Origin: Peronospora farinosa
Taxonomy: Eukaryota > Oomycota > Peronosporomycetes > Peronosporales > Peronosporaceae
Assembly (NCBI GenBank): GCA_947646735.1
Contig: CANTFK010000380.1
Location: forward strand, 169,884 to 233,883
Reading direction: 5' to 3'
Length of the DNA: 64,000 nucleotides
The position numbers and the translations under genes are program-made. This document shows, piece after piece, positions 1 through 8,080 of this stretch. Position 1 is the stretch's first letter; every line of letters begins with the position of its first letter. Below the pieces are notes generated by a model. It saw only the letters and a list, made by a program, of their open reading frames with translations, did no database searches and was not told the DNA's origin.

Positions 1-2
1 AC

Positions 3-809
3 AGAACTGTTGAGACGCTCTCTGCCCGGCCTACTCAATTGAGGCCCATTCGGATGGACCCTCCGAAGTTCGATGGAACTAGCCCTCACACGATTGTTCA
101 CTGGCTATTAGCAGTTGAGCAATGTGGAGTGGCGCAGCTCATCGAAGAAGACACCAGAATGGTGCCGTATACCATGTCCAACTTGCGTGGCAAAGCGTCA
201 GAGTGGGCTTACTCTACACTTATGGCTAATGCTGATGCATTTCCATCATGGGCGATCTTTAAAACAAAGATTCGCGCCATGTATCAGCCGCCTAACAACG
301 AAGTGTTGCTTATGGCGCGCTTCTTTGGAGCACGACAGGCAAAACGCTCTCTGCAAGAATTTGTGCAGGAGATGCGCTCGCTGTCGGCTTCCATTAATGG
401 GGAACCGATACCAGAGCGTATCAAAGTGGCCACGTTCATGAATGGACTTAGGCACGGCCCATCGCGTCAGGCCCTTTTTAGAAAGGTGCCAGCGACGATG
501 GAAGGGGCAATTGACATTGCCTTAGTTGAGGAGCAATCCTACAACAGCGCCTCGGCGACAGCCTATTACAGGCCGTCGTCCGAGAAGTCTGATGCCACTC
601 CTATGGAGTTAGGCAATGCAGATGTGATCTGCTACAAGTGCGGCAAGCGAGGCCATATGATGGCTCGCTTCTACGCCAAGGTAGCTGCTGGTGCTAAAGC
701 ACCCAGCAAAAGGTCTCCCAACCCGAAGGGAGGTGCGAAAAACCAACGTGCACGACGCACGAGTTCAGCACCTGCCCAAGATGTGTCGGGAAATGCGGGA
801 GCGCAGTAG
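3..809 (+). pseudogene. gag: Gag polyprotein of element A (5' partial)
   Basis: The frame is open from the window edge, so the N-terminus is missing. The conserved core begins at MDPPKFDG (base 54) and shows the retrotransposon gag pattern, with W-rich helices and the stretch LQEFVQEMRSL typical of Ty3/gypsy capsid domains. A CCHC zinc knuckle lies near base 630: C-x2-C-x4-H-x4 is present but the final cysteine is phenylalanine (CYKCGKRGHMMARF), so nucleic-acid binding by the knuckle is probably impaired. A basic tail (RSPNPKGG...) follows. The same gag occurs at 24.7-25.1 kb. Gag forms the cytoplasmic virus-like particle of the element. Confidence 0.9.
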
Positions 810-870
810 GGGCGGGATGCCCTACTGTCGCGGACTCTGAAGCTACCCCTAAGTTCAGGGTGATCGAACA

Positions 871-1233
871 ATGGGTAGCATAGTCCCTGAGGTTCCGAAA
901 GGTCGGACCTCAACCCTTTTGGTCTATAGTGTTGAGGTACGAGGCTATGACCAAGTGATAACCCTTCTCGTGGATTCGGGTGCATCGCAAAACTTTGTGA
1001 AACTCGCGGCTCTGAAAAAGAGACCGGCGAGTTATGAGTCGCTTTGCCAGGATGGCAAGCGAGAAGAGGCGATCGTTCGTTTAGCTAACGGCGCGCTCGT
1101 TAAATCGGAGGGAGTTCAAGTTGAACTCGCCTTCAGTTTCAGTGACTTCTCTTGTAAAGAGAAGCGCACAGTGCTAGGTATGGAGAGTCCGTATGACCTC
1201 ATCCTAGGCATGCCTTGGTTGGCTAAACACTAA
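871..1233 (+). pseudogene. Retroviral-type aspartic protease of element A
   Basis: The frame contains the catalytic triplet in VDSGASQNFV (near base 972) and the C-terminal flap-side motif LILGMPWLAKH (base 1199-1231), the two hallmarks of a gypsy pepsin-like protease. It lies in a different frame from gag and ends at a stop right after the second motif. The expected following residues (a W-rich stretch such as WIDW) can be read beyond the stop, so the stop is probably a lesion. Its role is to cleave the Gag-Pol polyprotein. Confidence 0.85.
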
Positions 1234-1719
1234 CGATGGATAGACTGGCGTACACGCACAGTCGCTAGCTCTACGCAAGACACCGGAAAGGATGTGCTCT
1301 TGCGAGAGGATTATGTGGCTGATGCTGTGTCCAACACAGTCGAGGGTGCGATGACGGTATGTCAATCGACACCAGGAACTACCCAGCTCGAAAGGAGTGG
1401 TGTAGTTGGAAGTGCACTGGCGGAAAGCCAGGTGACACATATTCCTACCCAGGTCGAAAATACTGGTGTAGTGAATGGGGCGATGACAAGTAGTCATGCG
1501 TCCAATAGTCCTGCATAGAGCCGAGAGCCTGTGGCAGTTGATGGTGGGCTGACAGGAAGTCAAGCGCCACAAGAACCGGCACATAGCAATGAGCCTGGTG
1601 CGGTTGGAAGGAGTGCGTTAGCTGAGATAGCAACTTCACCTTCTTCCAGGTCAAAGGTCGTGGTGACTCGAAGAACGAGCACCAGACGTATCAAGACGAT
1701 CAATGGTACGTCGAAATGA
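1234..1719 (+). other. Protease-RT linker of element A with degenerate internal repeats
   Basis: Three broken frames cover this stretch. Similar phrases recur (GVVGSALAES near 1400, GVVNGAMT near 1470, AVGRSALAEI near 1600), which suggests an ancient tandem duplication in the linker. No enzymatic domain is visible. Confidence 0.5.
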
Positions 1720-2976
1720 GTGACCCTCGGATCAGTCTCGGTCCAAGAGGACGGACCTACGAACGAGTTGTTCGAGGTCGTCGAAGAGAAGATGCCGAGG
1801 CATCCTCAGTTGAGGTGCTCCAACTTTCTTTGGCATCTGCGTGACGCCCAATTATACGTAAACTTGCAAAAGTGCGTAATAGGGGTCCCCGAGATATCTT
1901 TACTGGGCTGCATCGTAGGTGCACATGGTGTACGAGCAGACTCAGAAAAGGTAAAGGCTGTAAAGTAATGGCCAGTCCCACGTAATGTGAAGAATCTGCG
2001 CCATTTCCTTGGGCTCGGTAATTACTTGTATAAGTACAGCAAGAATTATGCGGAGCAGACTAATCCATTCTCTGATTTTTTGAAAAAGGATACAGAATGG
2101 ACTTGGTCAAAGGAGCAAGAAGATGCGTTCACATCAGTGAAGCAATCTCTTGTAGAGGCACCGGTCTTGGCATTGCCAGACGCGGATAAGCCCTTTAGCG
2201 TCGTCTGCGATGCAAGCAATTTTGCGATCGGCAGCGCGCTCATGCAGAAGGATGACAACGGCGTTGACCGTGTCATTTCTTATCAGTCTCGGCTTTTAAA
2301 AGCTGCCGAGCTGAATTACCCTGTGCATGACAAGGAGCTACTTTCAATTAAGTATGCCCTTGTGAAGTTTCGGGTGCACCTCTTGGGCACCGAACCTTTT
2401 GTGGTTTATACGGATCACGCATCACTGCGGACCGCTATAAAGTCAGCGCACCTCTCGCCGAGAATGGCGAGATGGCTAACATTCTTCTCTGAATCGTATT
2501 TCAAAGTTGAATATAAGCCGGGTAAGTCGAATGTCTTGGCTGACGCGTTATCGCGCAGACCAGACTTCGAGGCAAGACACCAGGATAGTGTGTCTCGTGC
2601 GAAAGCACAAGTTGAGTCGTCCACATTGGCAGCCATGAAGGCCTACCATGTGACGAGCTCAATAGCCTCCGATATCAAGGAGTGTTACAGTCAGGACGAA
2701 CATTGTCGCCTGCTGTTGGATCATTTTTGTGGACGAAGGGTTACCCTTCCGTCGCACCTCAAAGCGAAACTAAATCGCTTTAGTTACAGTGATGGCCTGT
2801 TATGTCATCAACTGTCACCCTGTGATCCCTTGAGAGTCTATGTCCCTCATGACACAGATCTCAAGCTGATGATACTTCACGAGTGCCATGATGCGCCATA
2901 TAGTGGGCATCTGGGTCGTGAAAAGACATTCTTACGAGTGTCAGAGAAATTTTGGTGGCCCCACCTATATCGGTGA
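1720..2976 (+). pseudogene. pol: RT thumb, RNase H and integrase zinc-binding region of element A
   Basis: The first frame (to 1968) enters the reverse transcriptase only at its connection region (LYVNLQKCVIGVPEISLLGC). The fingers and palm with the YxDD motif are absent, so several hundred bases have been deleted near 1770-1820. After a stop at 1966 the frame continues from 1987. RNase H is complete, with VVCDASNFAIGSALMQ, HDKELLSIKYAL, VYTDHASLRTA and a C-terminal LADALSRRPD giving the D, E, D, D acidic residues. The integrase HHCC module starts at HECHDAPYSGHLGREKT and is cut by a TGA at 2974; the two cysteines (CEECQRIKP) follow at about 2998 in the same frame. Confidence 0.88.
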
Positions 2977-3653
2977 GTGGCCAAATATATTCGCTCTTGC
3001 GAAGAGTGTCAGCGCATAAAGCCTGCACCTTCTAGCAGTGCGCCACTGAAGCCACTGCCGATTCCAACTGAATGTTGGAAGTCGGTCAGTTTGGACTTCA
3101 TGTTTGGCTTACCGCCTGACCATAATGGCAGGACGGGCTCGTCGTCTTTGTAGACAGCCTGAGCAAGATGGTGCATTTGGCACCATGTAGTACCAAGATC
3201 TCAAGAAAATAGGCTGCCCTCTTGTTTCTGGATCACGTGTATCGACTACACGGGATGCCCGAGTCCATAGTATCGGACCGGGATCCGCGTTTTACATCGT
3301 GTTTTTGGCGAAATGTGTTTTAGCTGCTGGGTAGCAAGCTCCACATGTCAACCGCTGATCATCCCCAAACTGATGGCCAAACAGAACGGGCCAATCGAGT
3401 CGTGGCGGATGTGTTGCATACAATAGCGACTCCCAAAGAATGGAGCAAGCAATTGCCATTCGTGGAGATTGCTATTAATAACAGTGATCACGCCAGTACG
3501 GGTGAAACACCGTTTTACATTAACGGACTGCGTCATCCTCGAACGCAGTCTCGTTTATACGCAGCCCGAGTCTTAGTGGGGGAGGGCCCCTCACTTCGCT
3601 CGGTGCGAACGCCAAAGAGGGCCAAGGTTGCCCTAGTGACACTGCCAATTTAG
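2977..3653 (+). pseudogene. pol: Integrase core of element A, frameshifted
   Basis: The first catalytic aspartate is in SLDFMFGLPPD (about 3090). A frameshift follows near 3130, after which the frame with the second aspartate (SDRDPRF, about 3275) can be followed, and the third segment runs 3345-3653. That segment begins with the conserved ADHPQTDGQTERANR and contains the glutamate in PFVEIAINN, so all three DDE residues survive although the frame does not. It would insert the cDNA into the host chromosome. Confidence 0.85.
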
Positions 3654-3674
3654 CAGTAGTCACGGCACCTATAG

Positions 3675-4709
3675 GTGTCACGGCAAGAAATGCCAGTGCT
3701 CCTTGATGATGACACTATAGTGTTATTAACAGCATCGACCCATGAACGACCTCTTGGAGGCGTCATCGGCGAGCTGGATGCTAAAAGCGTGAGCGAAGCT
3801 CAGCGCTTAGTGGATGAGCGATTAGCCATCACACGTAAAGTCCGTGACGCGATGGCAAGCGCACAGGACAATCAAAAACAATATGCAGACCAGCATGATC
3901 GCAAAAACAATGAACACTTTAGTGTTGGGGACGAATTGCTCTCAAGTATTGCTACCCTACCTAAACATGCAATTTCTGTACTACCTGGTGGTACTACTAA
4001 GCTATTGCCCCGATTCATTGGGCCCTTTACAGTGGTTAAAGAAGTTGGATACCTAAATTATAGGCTCACTCTCCCACCGTATATGAAGACGCACCCCGTA
4101 TTCTACGTGGGTCTTCTGAAACGGTATGTTGATCCAGAAGAGATCACATATCTACATTGGTCTAACGAGACCGATGGTGACGTCGACTGTGTGTCGAGCG
4201 TCGCGGCCGATCAGGCCACGAGGAAGCCGAGAGGCTCCCCGTGTATGAACGAGGCGATAGAGGACTCGGTGATCGAGGAGGACTACGCGCTTGACGCGGG
4301 TCTCTCATCACCAGTCGCTCTAAGATGTCCAAACGGGTCTTCAGGTGGTCATACTCCTGACGGTCTCTCGTCCTCACATCGCGCAGATCCGAGTTCAGTC
4401 GCGAGACTTGACTCTCGAGATCTGTCACCTGCCTCTTCAGCGCAGCGGACTCAGCCTGCGACTGAACAGCAGCAGGGTAAGCAGCCGCGAGTAGGTGGGC
4501 GTAATCGCCGCTCCTATCGGGCGCCACCTGTGTTGGTGGACACGGAAGGGAATACGCGCTTCCTTGTTGGAAGGCTGTTGGCCCACCGTTTGTCAAGCGA
4601 AAGCTCCGAATCCTGTTCCAGTGGAAGGGTTACCCAACGAGCTTTGACTCATGGTAGCCTGTTGATACTTTGCGCGTCGACGTGCCTGGGCTGGTGGCTG
4701 CTTATGTGA
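3675..4709 (+). pseudogene. pol: Integrase C-terminal region, low-complexity linker and chromodomain of element A
   Basis: Residues 1-150 contain the GPY/F-type module (RFIGPFTVVKEVGYLNYRLTLP then THPVFYVGLLKRY), the C-terminal end of chromoviral integrases. Then comes a poorly conserved Ser/Asp-rich linker (about 4170-4530). A chromodomain begins at DTEGNTRFLVGRLL, but a frameshift near 4600 moves its second half (the QWKGYPTSFDSW part and the VPGLV helix) to another frame. Chromodomains usually steer integration to marked chromatin. The linker is exactly the stretch covered by the antisense coiled coil. Confidence 0.82.
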
Positions 4710-5585
4710 AGCAGCACTAGCTGTCGTCTTTCTGCTAGGTCCGGAAGGACTAGCAGAAGAAGCGTGGGAAAATCAATTGGGGGTCGCTTACCACCCAAAA
4801 TTTCATGCGCACGCTTCATGGCGAAGCTGATTCGCTGCGACCGTTGTTTCGTAACATCTTCCTGCAAAGTTACACGGCGCCGAAGTTCAGCTTCATATTC
4901 GTCGGCTGTTTCGTTAGAACGCAGCAAGACTGGAATTGGGAAAGCATGACCAAGTGCTTTGCCCTGCTTTTTCCACAAGGGAAAGACGCTATAAAACTTA
5001 TGAGCGTCTATAGTTGCACGCTGCAAAAGCGCTGCGCTAGACTTATCCGATTTCATCCACTCAGATGGAGGTGGCATTGGTGGCAAGCCACCACTCACGT
5101 AGCCGCCCTCTCGACGGTGGGCTAGTGAGGCCGAAGGTGTACTCGGTGGAGCTTTCAGCTCAGTCTGACTCTCCATTATGGATTGTCAAGACATCAGCTT
5201 GAGAAGTCACATCTGACTGAGTCGCGACTACTCCTTTTGAAGTAGCGTGCTCAGTCTTAGTCGCTGCGCTCGTAGGCGCAGACGACGAGGTTTTACCTTT
5301 GCTTGTATGCTTCCTCAAGGACGGGTGCCTCAAATGATGGGACATATGTCCCATCAATGCGCTTTGCTCATCGCCACTTTGGGGTGATGGCAATGGCAAT
5401 GTAGTCTCATTGTAATCTACAATGAGAGATGGATCTTCATCCACATTATGGTGAGATGGTAGATTCACCTCAGTGCCTGAAGCACTTTGCGACGGCTGCG
5501 ATAAATTGCGGCGCGTGCGCTTAGTGCTGGACTGCATGGGTGCCTTTGCAGGCGACCCATCAGCCTTACCACGTTTCGGTGGCAT
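4162..5585 (-). CDS. Antisense accessory ORF of element A (broken, three segments)
   Basis: Three consecutive minus-strand frames (5585-5160, 5176-4649, 4596-4162) read as one product of about 460 residues interrupted by two lesions. It starts 106 bp from the 3' LTR and runs against pol. The N-terminus is basic (MPPKRGKADG) then acidic, with the motif DEDPSLIVDYNE and a Pro/Ser/Asp stretch. The middle is charged and helical. The C-terminal segment has a clear heptad coiled coil (near AALKRQVTDLESQVSRLNSD) followed by an Arg/Ser/Pro-rich tail (RSPPRSPSPLSPRS). Composition and order match antisense frames of other gypsy families in this window, which argues against a chance shadow frame. No known domain is recognised, and the function is unknown. 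Confidence 0.6.
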
Positions 5586-5587
5586 GA

Positions 5588-5618
5588 GAACTGAGTAGAC
5601 TAAAGCGGCGCGTTTATA
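5588..5618 (-). promoter_or_regulatory. TATA box and Inr before the antisense ORF of element A
   Basis: On the minus strand TATAAA lies at 5618-5613 and CTCAGTTC at 5595-5588. The latter fits the oomycete initiator YTCANTYY at all eight positions. The spacing from TATA to the initiator A (about 25 bases) is that of a standard core promoter, and the ATG at 5585 follows 7 bases after the predicted start. Activity is inferred only. Confidence 0.5.
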
Positions 5619-5690
5619 ACGGCTCGCAAGTCTCTCTGTCTCCTAGGCGATGTTTAACAAAATATAAAATTTGTTCTAAACGGGGAATGG

Positions 5691-6270
5691 TGTAACAGGG
5701 CATCTAGTTACACACAAACATTAATTAATATACTTAATGTTTGATCTAAAAGTATCTATGATTACTTTTGACCTGTCACTTGGGTGCGATACACAAATGT
5801 GATCCACCCTCGTGAATGTGATATCCATTTATGGATTCGCATGGGAAGGGATGACGCTAGTTGAAGCTAGGCATCACGACGTCCCAGAAGGACGTCATTA
5901 GCGAGCTTAAATCTCGATTTAAGCTCATGCGTCAGGATACGCTTCTAAAGAGTCGCGTATCCGATCTATATACCAATCAGTAGTTAAGTATATATTTAGT
6001 TATAATTAATTAAACATAGCTCAGTCTTGAATTTGCTAAATCAAAAGCACCACGCACGAGAAGCCGAAAAGCTTCTACGAGACGTCGGTGCCTTCTTGTC
6101 TTAGAAGTTCGTTGCACTCTCGCTTAAGCGAGAGGCAACTGGTGGTACGACTTACCAACCGCATAACCATGCTCGCACGCGAAGGTAAGACGGTCTGACC
6201 GCGTCCTCGCTTGTGCTGAAGGTGTGTGTGCTAGTAGTACGAGGCAACTTCGTAGAAGTGCCCGTCTACA
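5691..6270 (+). repeat. 3' LTR of element A
   Basis: It starts TGTAACAG and ends CCGTCTACA (TG...CA). It shares scattered blocks with the LTR at 23786-24388, for example the segment containing ctcgtgaatgtgatatccat and the block ctcgcttgtgctgaaggtgt. The preceding purine-rich stretch fits a polypurine tract. Confidence 0.78.
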
Positions 6271-7070
6271 GTAGCGGTCGCAAGGGAGGTGGATTGTCAA
6301 AGCCGATGAGGGTATCAGCAAGCGCCGACCGTACTCGTGCAAACAGGTGTCCGTCTACTTCCACGTCCGGCTGGTATGTTGAACTTCGAAACCGAGTAAC
6401 CGCTCGTCGAAATTGTGTCCTGGCTCTTGCGTTGTGTACTTCCTGTGGCAAAGATAAGTCTTCCAAGCGGCGGAGACGCTCAGCCCAGATGGAATGTAAT
6501 GTCGTTGAAACAAGAAAACGCCAGAGCTCACGTGTTGCTGGAAAAACCGCGTCCTTCACTCGAGACTAATTTACGCCGGGGTCGATAGCGTTTTTATGGC
6601 ATCCCATGCAGAATACCCGGAAGGTCCATGCCAAACACCCAGACGTGAAGGTCTGCCTCCTTCAAATCGCCTAGCTTTCGCCACCGTTCAAGTAGATAAC
6701 CCCAATGGCGCCCGGCACTAGAGCAATTCCAAAATATATGACTAGCCATTGCCGGTAAGGATGTTAAACACGCTGGGTAGGGGCAAGATAGATCTTGGCT
6801 AGCTCAGTTCCTGAGCGGAAGTTGTTACTCTTTAAACGATACAGCGTCTGCGCGTTGGTCGGGAAAGAAGCCCGTACTTTACGGATGTCTCTCCACTCGA
6901 TCAGAGATGTACCTGATGCAATAACTTGGAAGTCCTGCTTCTCCACTCGGTCGTCGCACATACGTTTACCTTCATCACTTCGCTTGCGGAAAACGATCTG
7001 TTTGAGTTTTCGTCGTTGCGGCCTCCATCGTCGACGACCATCCCATAGGTGTACAACACGCGTAAGCGTT
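6266..7070 (-). pseudogene. Decayed 3' end of a non-LTR-like retroelement ORF
   Basis: On the minus strand, from 7070 downward, broken frames read as the C-terminal part of an RT polyprotein: a YRLKSNNF segment (about 6835), then after stops a H...FW.C...A..HWGYL..RW pattern (about 6760-6660) typical of the zinc-knuckle-like region after some non-LTR reverse transcriptases, then a Trp/Arg-rich frame (6559-6266) with IWAERLRRLEDLSLPQEVH. No RT catalytic motif is left. Family assignment is by pattern only and could be wrong. Confidence 0.45.
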
Positions 7071-7375
7071 GGATGCGCACCAAAGTTGCAAATCTCACTA
7101 ACCATGTCGCTGGATACTGGGGGCTCGTGCACGGTCTTCGACAAGCGAAGCCTAGCGGCTACTCAACTCTGCATGTCGTGGGGGACAGTGCGCTCGTGTT
7201 TTTGCAACGTCGGACGCACCATCCTCCACGCAACCACATCTAGCGCTGCTTTTTGAGAAGCAAGATCAATTGCTGACGATATCGATGTCTCCAGCTGGGA
7301 ACATCACTATTGCACATATAACAAAATGGCGGATCGAATGGCATCGCTATGAACACCGGAGACTCTATTCGAGTG
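7050..7375 (+). pseudogene. RNase H domain remnant
   Basis: The frame from about 7085 contains NHVAGYWGLVHGLRQAK, then LHVVGDSALVFLQRRT, then after a frame change YNKMADRMASL (about 7318). These are the E-, D- and final D-containing blocks of type I RNase H. A related, better preserved copy lies at 42582-43139. It is a fragment of a retroelement or of a captured RNase H, truncated on both sides and next to the outer edge of the GH81 inverted repeat. Confidence 0.6.
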
Positions 7376-8080
7376 CACGCTTCCGTGGAGGAAGTTGTTA
7401 GCAAAGAGGCTTCGACATTGACCATGATGTCAACCACTGGCTGGAGAAATGGTGCCGTTTTTAGGATATGGGGCTACGTTGGCGATGGCAGTGAATGTTA
7501 CAACTTTTATGGTGAGATCGAACAGTAAATTTGTGCGAGCACCGATTGTGAATTAGTCATGGCTGCTGGTGACGGTATATTAGAGAGTCTGCATCGTGGA
7601 GCAGTCCTGGTCGATATATTATCAAGCACAACAAAAAAATATATATTCTGAATCGACGAAGTGCTCATGACATCTATTCATACGGAGAGATTTGTTAATA
7701 AAGTACTTGCTGCGGTGTGTACTCACGACTCGAAAAGTCCACATTGTGTTGCCGAGTCAAAGTTTTAATCTTCGGTGTTGACGGAAGTGATGGGCTGTCA
7801 TTTACAGCAAGCAAGTAACAGAGCGACACGGAGGAGATAGTCAACATGGCCTCCGACGTACACAGGTGATGCTAGAGGGTCTATAGAGCGACCACATCCT
7901 TAAGCTGTTAAGAAATAAGGTGAAGTGCTTAATGCGTTGGGAATTTTGAGTCGGAAGTATGCAAATAAAATGACTGAAAAATGTGTGTCATTACAGGGGG
8001 TAGCAGTCAGAGCTATCTCTGTGACCACTATCGACTGGCGATCTCAGCTTATCACATTTAGTAGGTGGCTCTAACTCGAC

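Larger units (their letters stand above)
1..6270 (+). mobile_element. Gypsy (Ty3, chromovirus) element A, 5' end outside the window
   Basis: The order is gag, aspartic protease, reverse transcriptase remnant, RNase H, integrase, chromodomain and 3' LTR, which is the Ty3/gypsy order. The 5' LTR lies outside the window. The pol region is broken by stops and frameshifts, and the palm of the reverse transcriptase is missing, so the copy is dead for sense functions. An antisense reading frame occupies the 3' end between the chromodomain and the LTR. A purine-rich tract precedes the LTR at about 5680-5690. Confidence 0.93.

Noticed and set aside
6795..7256. 153-codon plus frame as a gene
   Set aside because: Arg/Ser/Cys-rich product with no motif, opposite a retroelement remnant; only the last part touches the RNase H block, in another frame.
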